Shown piece by piece: positions 25,983 through 34,426 of a stretch of DNA of 64,000 nucleotides. The DNA lies in NCBI GenBank assembly GCA_963795775.1, contig CAWCJL010000002.1, positions 310,001 through 374,000 of the forward strand, given 5' to 3'. Both the position numbers and the translations under genes were made by a program. Source of the DNA: CAWCJL01 sp963795775. Lineage in GTDB: Bacteria; Acidobacteriota; Terriglobia; Terriglobales; Acidobacteriaceae. The first letter of the stretch is position 1; the number at the start of each line of letters is the position of its first letter. A model generated the notes under the pieces. That model saw nothing but the letters and a program-made list of their open reading frames with translations. It did no database searches and was not told the origin of the DNA.

Positions 25983-27455
25983 TCAGGGCTGAGCCGCGCC
26001 CGCCGCTGCAGCGCGTTTGGCGGCAACCGAATCCAGATACGCGATCGCTTCCGCGCGCGTCTTCAGCCCCGCGACCCTGGCGATAATCGTCTCCCGGTCT
26101 TCGGGCGACATCTCGATGTCCTGCCGCATGGCTGCGTTGATCACGACTGGCAGGTTGCCTTCATTCACCGGGTCATGCGGACGCACCGGCGCTCCGGGAG
26201 CCACTGCCACATGCGGCAACGCGCCTGCTTCCGGCTCCGGCAAGGTGGTCGGCGTATCGTCGCGCGGGCTCGCAAGCGAGAGCAGCGGCAACACGGAATT
26301 TGCCGCGCCGTCGCGCGCGGTGAGAGGCTGGAGACCGAACAGCGCCTCGATGGTCGCCGGCACGGATGAGTGATCGTAGACCCGGTGGTCGATGGTGTTC
26401 GCCGGAACCCAGGGCGAGATGATAAGTGCCGGAACGCGGACGCCGTATTGCTCAAACGTAAAGCCGTACTTGTTGTGCCCGGTGCCTGGCTTGGAGTCGC
26501 CCGGTGTGACCGCAGCAGGCGGTATCGCGTGATCGTAGAACCCGCCGTGCTCATCCCAAAGCACGATCAACAAACTGCTCGGCCATAACGATGACTGCCG
26601 GATGGTTTCATAGGTGCTCTTGATCAGCGCCTCTCCGCGCCTGATATCGCCCAGCGGGTGCTGCGACGTGCTTCCACGGTAATCGTTTTGCAGGTCATAG
26701 CTCGGCTCAATAAAAACGTAACTGTACGGGAAATCTTTTTGGAGATCGCCCGCGAACTGGCTGTACTGGCGGATGTCGTCCAGTCGGATTCCCTTCAGCG
26801 CCGACATCATGGGGAACAGATCCCCGGCATACAGACGCCTTCCGATTCCTTTGGTGGCGAGCCGGTCAAAGATCGTTCCGTTCGCAAACGCATAGCCGCC
26901 GCTCAGTGTCTCCCATAGCGCAATCTCCGCGGTAGTCGGGCTGTGGTCCAGCCCGGCGGACGAAGCTGCGTGCACGAACATGCGGTTGGGCCACGTAGGC
27001 CCCGGCATCGATGCATACCACGCATCGCACACGGCGAACGCTGCGGCGAGCGCGTTCAACACTGGAAGCTGGCTGGCCGCATAGCACTTCATGATTTCGG
27101 CCGGATCCCTCGTCTGCTGCGCATGCTTGACCGCGTTGGCATACGAGGCCATGAATCCGGAGTTGTCGATGGGTGGATACGCTCCGCCAGGCGCGTAGGT
27201 CGCATTGGGCCCACAGAGCTGGCACAGCACATCGGCGAACTCATGCCCCGGGTCCACCTGCATGGCTTCTTCGGCTGGCTGGCTTACGGTTCCGGTCACT
27301 CCTCCGTAGGCGTTGCTCTCGCTTCCGGATAAGCCGTTCAGAGATGTGGCCGCGCCGCTTTCCGCATCAGTTCCGGAAATCCCGGAGAACCCCAGCATAT
27401 GGTCGAATGCGCGGTTTTCCAACATGAGCACAAAGACGTGTTGAATCTGGGCCAT
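25983..27455 (-). CDS. phosphoesterase family protein (phospholipase C / acid phosphatase AcpA-like)
   Basis: 490 residues of the PF04185 family. The N-terminal HVFVLMLENRAFDHMLGF is the metal-site motif, followed by PGHEF, PTWPNRMF and LIVLWDEHGGFYDH, then GVRVPALIISPW and DHSSVPATIEALFGL near the C-terminus. Enzymes of this group cleave phospholipids or phosphomonoesters, usually outside the cytoplasm. No signal peptide is visible: the protein begins MAQIQHVF, so either the export signal is absent or the start is elsewhere. A proline-rich membrane protein gene lies just upstream (36-nt gap), probably the same transcript. Confidence 0.85.
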   Translation of the reverse strand: MAQIQHVFVLMLENRAFDHMLGFSGISGTDAESGAATSLNGLSGSESNAYGGVTGTVSQPAEEAMQVDPGHEFADVLCQLCGPNATYAPGGAYPPIDNSGFMASYANAVKHAQQTRDPAEIMKCYAASQLPVLNALAAAFAVCDAWYASMPGPTWPNRMFVHAASSAGLDHSPTTAEIALWETLSGGYAFANGTIFDRLATKGIGRRLYAGDLFPMMSALKGIRLDDIRQYSQFAGDLQKDFPYSYVFIEPSYDLQNDYRGSTSQHPLGDIRRGEALIKSTYETIRQSSLWPSSLLIVLWDEHGGFYDHAIPPAAVTPGDSKPGTGHNKYGFTFEQYGVRVPALIISPWVPANTIDHRVYDHSSVPATIEALFGLQPLTARDGAANSVLPLLSLASPRDDTPTTLPEPEAGALPHVAVAPGAPVRPHDPVNEGNLPVVINAAMRQDIEMSPEDRETIIARVAGLKTRAEAIAYLDSVAAKRAAAAGAAQP

Positions 27456-27490
27456 GGCTCGCTCTCCTCGGTATCATCAGGCCACTTGCA

Positions 27491-28462
27491 TCAATGGAAA
27501 TACTTGATCCACTTCTGGACAGCGTCGGCGCTTTCCCCGACACCTGTCGCTGATACCTCAAGCAGGTTCCGCAGCGACAGCGCGAATTGTGAGAGCGTGT
27601 GACTGTCATAAAAGCGGTCTATTGCAGCCTGCTGCACAAATCCGCTCACGTACGCACTCATCAGTTGCGGCAGCGCGGAAGACATATCCTGCACCAAGAC
27701 CGGGTGAGGATGCTGCGAGGGATCGAGCGGCTGGAGCGTGGAGACGACGACCGGCCCCGGGCCGGTTTTTTGCGGCAGGCTCGCCAGCATCACGGCGGAG
27801 CGGCCCGTGTCGTAGTTATCCATCAGGTAGTCCGACCTCTGATCCGCGTTCATGCTGTTCCAGTTCGGTGCGGATTTGTTCAGCAGGAGGTACGTCACAT
27901 TGATGCGCTTTCGATCCACATGCCCGTGCTGCTCCACATCCGTTGCCGTGGGAAGTGCGAGGAGCGCACGGAAAAACGCCTTACATCTGGGCCGCTCCCC
28001 CTCGCTCGGTGTGTGCGTCAGCAGTGCGTAGCTATAGAGTCCATACCCGGGCTCTTCTTTCTCCTGCGGCAACAAGAACGAAGTGCCAGTCACGCGCGGC
28101 ATGCTTTGCGTCGCAGGAGGAGGAGGAGGAGGAGGAGAGGGAGGAGGCGCCGTGCTCGACTGGGTTGCGGACCCGGAGGAGCCTGCTTCGGGTGCGGGAG
28201 GCGTTGCTTTGGTGCAGCCGACCAGCAGCAGCGAAAGTCCCGCAGCCGAGATTACAAACCAGACGAGCTTCGCCTTTTGCGACCGTTCCCGGAATTTCCG
28301 AATACAAATATAAGCAACCCACACTGTGACGATTGCGATCCCTGCAAACATGAAGGCCAGGGCCGGCGTAGGTGGCGGAGGCGGAAGCAGGTAGTAGGCC
28401 ATCACGTAAAACAGGACCGTCAGCCCGATACTCGCACCAATAAACCAGACGGGCTGCTTCAT
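27491..28462 (-). CDS. membrane protein with proline-rich linker, hypothetical
   Basis: 323 residues from the ATG at 28462, with GGAGA nine nt upstream; the 18 codons before it are not supported. Three hydrophobic segments lie in the first ~85 residues (IGASIGLTVLFYVMAYYLL, AFMFAGIAIVTVWVAYICI, LVWFVISAAGLSLLLVG), the last ending in a lipobox-like VGC. A Pro/Ser linker coded by an AGG-type microsatellite follows, then a ~200-residue soluble domain with no motif I recognise. It is probably co-transcribed with the phosphoesterase gene. It could tether or regulate that enzyme, which is speculation. Confidence 0.7.
   Translation of the reverse strand: MKQPVWFIGASIGLTVLFYVMAYYLLPPPPPTPALAFMFAGIAIVTVWVAYICIRKFRERSQKAKLVWFVISAAGLSLLLVGCTKATPPAPEAGSSGSATQSSTAPPPSPPPPPPPATQSMPRVTGTSFLLPQEKEEPGYGLYSYALLTHTPSEGERPRCKAFFRALLALPTATDVEQHGHVDRKRINVTYLLLNKSAPNWNSMNADQRSDYLMDNYDTGRSAVMLASLPQKTGPGPVVVSTLQPLDPSQHPHPVLVQDMSSALPQLMSAYVSGFVQQAAIDRFYDSHTLSQFALSLRNLLEVSATGVGESADAVQKWIKYFH
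28115..28147. repeat. AGG trinucleotide microsatellite inside a coding region
   Basis: Seven perfect AGG units (28115-28135), then AGAGGGAGGAGG. On the minus strand it codes the poly-proline linker of the membrane protein at 27491-28462. Length changes of one unit keep the reading frame. Confidence 0.85.
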
Positions 28463-28587
28463 ACGCTTGTCTCCATAGCATTCTGCATTTGCCAGACTGA
28501 AAGCATACGCCGGCACTCGGAGACTTGGAACCGGAATCCGGAGGCAGAATCGTGCGTGCTCCGCATGATCGCTGCCTTATCGGCGCG

Positions 28588-28965
28588 TCAGGAGGGCCCC
28601 GCCCCTACCTCCCTAGCCGCAAACACGCGCTGCATATTGCCTGCGATCTGTTCGGCCCTGGACACTACGGAGGCGGCCACAGCGGGCGGCATCACCTCGG
28701 CTGCAGTTTCACGGAACAACTCCAGCCAGCGCCCGAAGTGCCTTTCTTCCATGCGCAGCGGCAGATGCGCCATCATGGGGTTCCCTTTGTAGCGCATCGT
28801 GGTTAGCAGCACAGTGGACCAGAAGTCCTTCAGTAGCGCAATGTGTGCGTCCCAGTCCTCCACGGCTTCGGCGAAGATGGGGCCGAGTGCAGGGTCCACC
28901 CGCACCTTCGCATAGAAGCGCTCCACCAGGTTTGCAATCTCCGATTCAGTTACGCGTCGTTGCAT
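28588..28965 (-). CDS. truncated haemoglobin, group III
   Basis: 125 residues, the size of trHb proteins. The N-terminal VERFYAKVRVDPALGPIF, the KDFWSTVLL helix with its Phe/Trp pocket residues and the proximal His region EERHFGRWLELF match group III (trHbP) globins, whose members bind O2, NO or peroxide in microaerophilic or plant-associated bacteria. The GNPMMAHLPL loop before the proximal His is typical. It stands alone, 41 nt downstream of the GH1 gene's end on the same strand order but with unrelated function. Confidence 0.88.
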   Translation of the reverse strand: MQRRVTESEIANLVERFYAKVRVDPALGPIFAEAVEDWDAHIALLKDFWSTVLLTTMRYKGNPMMAHLPLRMEERHFGRWLELFRETAAEVMPPAVAASVVSRAEQIAGNMQRVFAAREVGAGPS

Positions 28966-29005
28966 GGTCAGCTCACTCCCGCCGCCGCACGGGCCGGCTG
29001 CGTGC

Positions 29006-30499
29006 CTACGCCAGCCCGTTGCGACGGATCACCTCATGGTAAAACGCGGAGCTGAGCTTTGGCGTCCGCTTCTGGGTTTGAAAGTCCACATAGGTGATGC
29101 CGAAGCGCTTCTCGTACCCGTCCGCCCACTCGAAGTTATCGAGCAGACTCCACAGGAAGTAGCCTTTCACTGGAACTCCCTCCGATACCGCCCGCTGCAG
29201 TTGCCCGATGTAGTTGCGCAGGTACATCACGCGGTCCGTATCGAGCACCTTGCCTTCCGGGGTCAGTACGTCGGCAGAAGATGCCCCGTTCTCGGTGATA
29301 TACATCTCCTTCACCTGCCACAGCTTCTGTACCAGCGTCGGCGTCCAGTACAGCGCTTCCGGTCCCACCGTCAGCCAGGGGCTGGCCATGTGCGGATAGG
29401 AGGACGGCGGCGGCACCACCGCATAGCCGTTCTCCCCGGCGTCAGCACGCACAAACATCGGCGTGTATACGTTCAGCCCTAGGAAGTCGAGCGGGCTGCC
29501 GATCGCCTTCATGTCCTCCGGCGTAAACTTCGGCGCGTTCGCACCCAGCCGTTTAAGGTAGGCATCGGTGTATTTCCCTTCCATGATGACGGTAAGGAAC
29601 ATGGCGTTCTCTTCCCGCATCGCGCGCCCGGCGGCCTCGATGTGCTCCGGGATCTCGATCACCGGGGTTGCCGCCGACGGGTTATCCGCCAGCCCGACCT
29701 TGGTTCCCGGCTTGGCTTTGGCGCGGATCGCCTGGACCGCCAGCCCATGGCCCAGCACTGCATAGTGGCTCACCTGCGCCAGCCGCTGCGGCCCGACGCG
29801 CAGCCCCGGCGCATGCTGTCCATTGCCGTAGCCCAGCTCCACAAAGCTGCGCAGCTCGTTTACGGTCATGAATTGATGAACGCGATCCGACAGGTGCCCG
29901 GCCGTGTACCCGGCGTAATCCGCAAATGCCTTCGCCGTGTCGCGGTTTTCCCATCCACCCTTGTCCTGCAATGCTTGCGGCAGATCCCAGTGGTAGAGCG
30001 TGCAATAGGGCTGAATGCCCGCGGCCAGTAGCGCGTCGACCATGCGGTCATAGAAGTCCAGACCCTTGGGATTCGGCGTGCCCGTGCCATTCGGAAATAT
30101 GCGCGGCCACGCCACCGAGAACCGGCAGGTCTTTAACCCCAGGTCGCTCATCAGGCCGATGTCTTCCTTGTAGCGATGGTAGTAGTCGTCGGCCACATCA
30201 CCGGTGTCGCCGTTGTGCGTCTTGCCCGGCGTGTGCGAGAAGGTGTCCCAGATGGAGGGCCCGCGTCCGTCCTCGTGCACCGCACCCTCAACCTGGTAGG
30301 ACGCCGTCGCCGAGCCCCAGAGGAAGCCCTCGGGAAACTTGCGCGTGGTGCCGCCAGCAGCCTGGTCGCCTGTGTTCTGCTCTGCGGCCATGTTCCTCTC
30401 GGCTGCGTTCGCCGCGTTACCCCACGCGGGCAGCGAGGCCGCCCCGGCCGCCGCGCCCATCCATCTTGCAAATGCTCGTCTGGAAAACTTGTGTCCCAA
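29006..30499 (-). CDS. Tat-exported beta-glucosidase, GH1
   Basis: 497 residues from a TTG at 30499, which has AGGAGAG six nt upstream; no ATG near it fits. The N-terminus HKFSRRAFARWMGAAAGAASLPA is a Tat signal. The GH1 fold follows: FPEGFLWGSATASYQVEGA, YHWDLPQALQD, the acid/base in FMTVNELRSF (NE of the TxNEP motif, here NEL), and the nucleophile in YITENGAS. The family hydrolyses beta-glucosides such as cellobiose. Export by Tat is uncommon for GH1 and suggests periplasmic action. It is divergent from an exported alditol-oxidase-like gene. Confidence 0.9.
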   Translation of the reverse strand: MGHKFSRRAFARWMGAAAGAASLPAWGNAANAAERNMAAEQNTGDQAAGGTTRKFPEGFLWGSATASYQVEGAVHEDGRGPSIWDTFSHTPGKTHNGDTGDVADDYYHRYKEDIGLMSDLGLKTCRFSVAWPRIFPNGTGTPNPKGLDFYDRMVDALLAAGIQPYCTLYHWDLPQALQDKGGWENRDTAKAFADYAGYTAGHLSDRVHQFMTVNELRSFVELGYGNGQHAPGLRVGPQRLAQVSHYAVLGHGLAVQAIRAKAKPGTKVGLADNPSAATPVIEIPEHIEAAGRAMREENAMFLTVIMEGKYTDAYLKRLGANAPKFTPEDMKAIGSPLDFLGLNVYTPMFVRADAGENGYAVVPPPSSYPHMASPWLTVGPEALYWTPTLVQKLWQVKEMYITENGASSADVLTPEGKVLDTDRVMYLRNYIGQLQRAVSEGVPVKGYFLWSLLDNFEWADGYEKRFGITYVDFQTQKRTPKLSSAFYHEVIRRNGLA

Positions 30500-30705
30500 A
30501 GGCTCTCTCCTGCTCCGCAGAAAATTCGGCGTGCGCAAATCCGCTTCACGACGCACGCCGCAGTATAGCGAACCAACGCGGCTGGCACGGCGATTTCGCC
30601 CAGTCGTGATTTTCTGATGCGGAAAACAGTCTTCCGAGAGGAGCGGCGACGATTGCTGCCTTTCCGATGCCGCCCTTGCGGTAAGCTCTTCGCATCCCTT
30701 CCACC

Positions 30706-32064
30706 ATGGATGCAGAGATGAATAAGCGAGAGTTCTTGAAGGCCTCCGGGGCACTGCTCACGGGCACGCTCGTGTCCCGTTTCGCAACTGGAGAACAGCA
30801 CGCGGCCGCACGAACCAACTGGTCTGGCAACTACACGTACAGCACCGACCAGCTATTGCAGCCCCGGTCCGTCGAAGAGGCGCAGCACATGGTGAAGGCT
30901 TCCAAGCGCGTCAAGGCGCTGGGCTCGCGCCATTCCTTCAACGGCATCGCCGATTCCACAGGCGACCAGATTTCGCTCAAGCAACTGGACGAAATGAAGG
31001 TTGATCCAGAGTCCCGCACGGTGACCGTGGGGGGCGGGGTCACCTATGGACAACTCTCGCCGTACCTCGACCAGCACGGCTTCGCGCTGCACAACCTCGC
31101 CTCGCTGCCCCATATCTCGGTAGCCGGCGCGTGCGCCACCGCAACACACGGCTCCGGAAATCGCAACGGCAATCTGGCCACCGTCGTCACCGCCCTGGAG
31201 ATGATCACGGCCGACGGAACCCTGGCCACTTTCTCGCTCGCGCAGCACGGGGATAAGTTTCCCGGAGCCGTCGTCGCCCTCGGCGGCCTGGGGCTGGTCA
31301 CGCGTCTGACTCTGAAGGTTGAGCCCACGTACCAGATGCGGCAGGTCGTGTACGAGAACCTCCCCTTCTCGGAGCTCGAGCACCACTTCGAAGAAATCTT
31401 CGAGAGCGGGTACAGCGTCAGCCTGTTCACCGACTGGCAGCATCATCGCGTGACCCAGGCATGGATCAAGAGCCGCGTGGATGCCGGCCACCCCGCGCCC
31501 ATTCCGCCCACCTTCTTCGGCGCTACTAAGGCGACCCGGAAACTACACCCGCTGGCCGGTCACTCCGCGGAGAACTGCACTGAGCAGCTCGGCATACCCG
31601 GGCCGTGGTACGAGCGCCTGCCGCACTTCCGCATGAACTTCACACCCAGCAGCGGTGCAGAACTGCAGACCGAGTACCTGCTCCCGCGCGAAGCGGGTTA
31701 CCGGGCCGTGCTGGCCGTAGAAGAGTTGCGTGACATGATCACGCCGCACCTCTTCATCTCGGAGTTGCGCACCATCGCCGCCGACGACATGTGGATGAGC
31801 ACGGCCCGCCAGCGGCCATCCATGGCCATTCACTTCACCTGGAAACCGGAATGGCCTGCAGTCCATGCGGTGCTTCCGCATATTGAAGAAAAGCTGAAGC
31901 CGTTCGATGCCCGGCCGCATTGGGCGAAGCTCTTCACCACGCCGGGGTCGCGTTTGCACGAACTCTACACGGAAATGCCCGCGTACCGCGCCTTGCTGCG
32001 GCAGTATGATCCGCAGGGCAAGTTCCACAATGCCTTCCTGGAAACAAACATCCTGAGCGCATAA
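30706..32064 (+). CDS. FAD-binding sugar/alditol oxidase (AldO / aldonolactone oxidase family)
   Basis: 452 residues; ATG 30718 is an alternative start. The N-terminus NKREFLKASGALLTGTLV resembles a Tat signal with Lys-Arg in place of twin Arg. The FAD-binding PP-loop is intact: LGSRHSFNG, whose His76 is the residue that is covalently flavinylated in Streptomyces AldO, then LPHISVAGACATATHGSG. The C-terminus has the D-arabinono-1,4-lactone oxidase domain ending HWAKLF and GKFHNAFL. Likely substrates are sugar alcohols or sugar lactones with O2 as acceptor. Divergent from the GH1 gene; both may act in the periplasm. Confidence 0.85.
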   Translation: MDAEMNKREFLKASGALLTGTLVSRFATGEQHAAARTNWSGNYTYSTDQLLQPRSVEEAQHMVKASKRVKALGSRHSFNGIADSTGDQISLKQLDEMKVDPESRTVTVGGGVTYGQLSPYLDQHGFALHNLASLPHISVAGACATATHGSGNRNGNLATVVTALEMITADGTLATFSLAQHGDKFPGAVVALGGLGLVTRLTLKVEPTYQMRQVVYENLPFSELEHHFEEIFESGYSVSLFTDWQHHRVTQAWIKSRVDAGHPAPIPPTFFGATKATRKLHPLAGHSAENCTEQLGIPGPWYERLPHFRMNFTPSSGAELQTEYLLPREAGYRAVLAVEELRDMITPHLFISELRTIAADDMWMSTARQRPSMAIHFTWKPEWPAVHAVLPHIEEKLKPFDARPHWAKLFTTPGSRLHELYTEMPAYRALLRQYDPQGKFHNAFLETNILSA

Positions 32065-32117
32065 CAACTCGGGTTGAGTCCGAGTGCTCGGGGCTGGCAT
32101 GGAACAGCCGCCGGTGC

Positions 32118-33056
32118 CTAGTGGACGTGTCCGTGATGATGATGGTGGGCGTGCTCTTCCTCGATCGCCATGACGCAGCCGTGGGCCACCTCGCACTCCG
32201 CATGTTCAAACTGGATCGTGGTGTGCTGAATGCGAAAGCGCGCCAGGAGAATCGCCTTGATCTCCGCCAGGATGCGATTGCTCTCTGACGGCGGGATGTC
32301 GTCAATGGTGACGTGACTGGCCAGTGCGCGCGTCTGCGAGCCCAGGCTCCATACATGGAGATCGTGCACATCCACCACGCCGCGGATCTCCGCCAGGCCA
32401 CGCCGGATCTCCGGCAGCGAGACTCCGGAGGGCGTGCCCTCGAGCAGGATGTTCAGCGTTTCGCGCACGATCGCGACCGAACTCCACAGAATCAGCGCCG
32501 CGATAATCAGCGACAACACAGGATCGATCCAGTTGCGCCCGGTAAACAGGATCGCGACGCCGCCCAGGATCACCGCCGCTGTGGACAGCGTGTCGCCCAG
32601 CATGTGAATAAAGGTGCTGCGGATGTTGATGTCGCGTGCTCCGCTCCACAGCAAGGCGGCGATGACCCCATTCATCACCACGCCGGCCGCGGCGACCAGC
32701 ATCATGGTGCGGGCCTGCACGGCTACCGGCTGTCCCAGCCGATGCACCGCTTCTATCGCGATGCCGATCGCAATCAGGATCAACGTCAGCGCATTAAGAA
32801 AGGCCGCGAGTACGCCGGCGCGCTGGTAGCCGAAGGTCTTCTGGTCGGTGGCCGGACGCGTCCCGAAGTACACCGCCACGAACGAAAGCAGCAGTGCGAG
32901 CGCGTCCGAGATGTTATGTCCGGCTTCGGAGATCAGCGCCAGCGAATGCGCCCGCCACCCCGCGACGAAGGTGACGACCACATAGACCAGCGTCGCCAGC
33001 AGCGAGAAGCGCAGAATCCGCTGCGTCTTCGCCGTGGACTGGCCATGCACATGCAT
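32118..33056 (-). CDS. cation diffusion facilitator (CDF/CzcD-type) metal exporter
   Basis: 312 residues. Six TM helices, with the metal-site motifs in TM2 (SEAGHNISDALAL, i.e. HxxxD) and TM5 (HMLGDTLSTA, HxxxD) as in zinc CDF proteins. A cytoplasmic domain (~205-290) holds VHDLHVWSL, the usual dimerising metal-binding sub-domain. The extreme C-terminus is His-rich (AHHHHHGHVH), which could buffer or sense metal. It exports Zn, Cd or Co in exchange for protons. Monocistronic, with no metalloregulator adjacent. Confidence 0.9.
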   Translation of the reverse strand: MHVHGQSTAKTQRILRFSLLATLVYVVVTFVAGWRAHSLALISEAGHNISDALALLLSFVAVYFGTRPATDQKTFGYQRAGVLAAFLNALTLILIAIGIAIEAVHRLGQPVAVQARTMMLVAAAGVVMNGVIAALLWSGARDINIRSTFIHMLGDTLSTAAVILGGVAILFTGRNWIDPVLSLIIAALILWSSVAIVRETLNILLEGTPSGVSLPEIRRGLAEIRGVVDVHDLHVWSLGSQTRALASHVTIDDIPPSESNRILAEIKAILLARFRIQHTTIQFEHAECEVAHGCVMAIEEEHAHHHHHGHVH

Positions 33057-33111
33057 ATTGCAAGTCTACCTGCGGCCCAAAACGGCTTCAATGCTGCCCG
33101 GTGATCCGGCT

Positions 33112-33588
33112 TCAGTGCGCCACCTGTGCCGCATGGACGCGCCGCAGCGGATGCAGCGGCACGGAATTCGCCGTCTCCCGCAGCCCGCTCCAGCTCTCGG
33201 CCACAATGATGCTATTGCCGGGATTGTGCGGATCGTAGCGCACCGAGGCGGGAAAGCCGAGGCGGCAATGATAGATATCGACCAGGTGCTTCAGCAGGGT
33301 CACATCCTGCGAACACTCATAGACCACGCCGGAAATCTCGTATTGGTAGAGGATGAGCTGCATCCCCATGGGACGCCCGCTTTCCTCTGGCGTGAGGTCG
33401 GAGATGTCGATCACCGTTGCAGTGGTGATCCGTCCACCCTTGATCAGAGCGGCGCGGCGGTCCCGCTCCGTCTCCTCCAGGCTGGGTCGCTTGCGCAATA
33501 GAGTGAGCGCGGTAGCGCAAATGGCAAGAGCTCCGGCAAGCACCAGCGTGCTCACAACTTGCGTTTCGCGCGGGGAGAAGCCGTACAT
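33112..33588 (-). CDS. membrane-anchored protein, DUF3592-like
   Basis: 158 residues from the ATG at 33588, which has GGAG seven nt upstream, better than the ORF start 14 codons earlier. One N-terminal TM helix (VVSTLVLAGALAICATALTLL) precedes a soluble beta domain with GGRITTATVIDISDL, QLILYQYEISGVVYECSQDV and ASVRYDPHNPGNSIIV. The last motif, V-x-Y-x-P-x-x-P, is the ending seen in DUF3592 proteins of unknown function. It faces hslV across a 184-nt divergent spacer. Confidence 0.65.
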   Translation of the reverse strand: MYGFSPRETQVVSTLVLAGALAICATALTLLRKRPSLEETERDRRAALIKGGRITTATVIDISDLTPEESGRPMGMQLILYQYEISGVVYECSQDVTLLKHLVDIYHCRLGFPASVRYDPHNPGNSIIVAESWSGLRETANSVPLHPLRRVHAAQVAH

Positions 33589-33733
33589 CGTGTGCTCCGG
33601 GGGAGAGGCTGCCACAACTGCTGCAAGCATATCCCAGACTGGCGCTTCCGGAACGGCGAAGAGGGCCGGGGGGAGTACCTCAAAAGGCGCATTGCCCGCG
33701 GGTCCTCCTCTGTTCTATCGGCTCTCCCTGGTC

Positions 33734-33762
33734 CTGGCGAAGCGCCCGTGCTGGCGTATACT
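33734..33762 (+). promoter_or_regulatory. hslVU promoter candidate
   Basis: CTGGCG (33734-33739), 17 nt, TATACT (33757-33762). The ATG of hslV begins 10 nt after the -10 box, so the expected transcript start is almost at the ATG, giving a near-leaderless mRNA. Confidence 0.45.
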
Positions 33763-33772
33763 TGAGTGAAAC

Positions 33773-34387
33773 ATGCACACGTCCGCTTCTGTCCCGGCTG
33801 GCAGATCACGCGCCGCCGCACCCGCTGCTCCCGCCTCCGAATCTCGTTCCCGTCGCATCCGTTCCACCACGGTCGTCTGTGTGCGCCGCGGGGATAGCGT
33901 GGTCATGGCTGCCGACGGCCAGGTCACGCTGGGCGACAGCGTAATCAAGCACTCCGCGCGGAAGATCCGCCGCCTCTATCAGGACAAAATCCTTGCCGGC
34001 TTCGCCGGATCGACCGCCGATGCCTTCTCGCTCTTCAGCCGCTTTGAAGGCAAGCTCGAACAGTACGCCGGCAATATCGGCCGCGCCGCCGTCGAACTGG
34101 CGAAAGACTGGCGGACAGACAAGATGTTGCGCAACCTCGAGGCTCTGCTGGTGGTTGCCGACCCGCATCAGACGTTTCTCATCAGCGGTGCCGGAGACGT
34201 TATCGAACCCGATGAAGGCATAGCATCCATCGGCAGCGGCGGGTCCTACGCGTTGGCCGCCGCTCGGGCACTGATGCAAAACACCGAGCTGCCTGCGCGC
34301 GAAATCGCTTTTAAGTCGCTCCAGATTGCGGGCCAGATTTGTATCTACACCAACGACCAGATCACTATTGAAGAACTCCGCGCTTAG
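33773..34387 (+). CDS. hslV: ATP-dependent protease subunit HslV
   Basis: 204 residues, ~28 longer than the E. coli protein. The catalytic N-terminal Thr normally follows the initiator Met, but here TTVVCVRRG begins only after ~31 Ala/Arg/Ser-rich residues, which must be removed or form a propeptide. The rest is canonical: AADGQVTLGD, KILAGFAGSTADAFSL, a GSGGSYALAAARAL segment and a YTNDQ ending. No Shine-Dalgarno lies before the ATG, and a TATACT box ends 10 nt upstream. It forms the proteolytic dodecamer with HslU, coded 39 nt downstream. Confidence 0.93.
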   Translation: MHTSASVPAGRSRAAAPAAPASESRSRRIRSTTVVCVRRGDSVVMAADGQVTLGDSVIKHSARKIRRLYQDKILAGFAGSTADAFSLFSRFEGKLEQYAGNIGRAAVELAKDWRTDKMLRNLEALLVVADPHQTFLISGAGDVIEPDEGIASIGSGGSYALAAARALMQNTELPAREIAFKSLQIAGQICIYTNDQITIEELRA

Positions 34388-34426
34388 CCTCAGGGCCGCG
34401 CAGAAGCCCAGAAGGAGAACCGGGCT

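Noticed and set aside
28115..28147. Possible CRISPR or minisatellite array
   Set aside because: It is a simple AGG repeat within one coding region, with no spacers.
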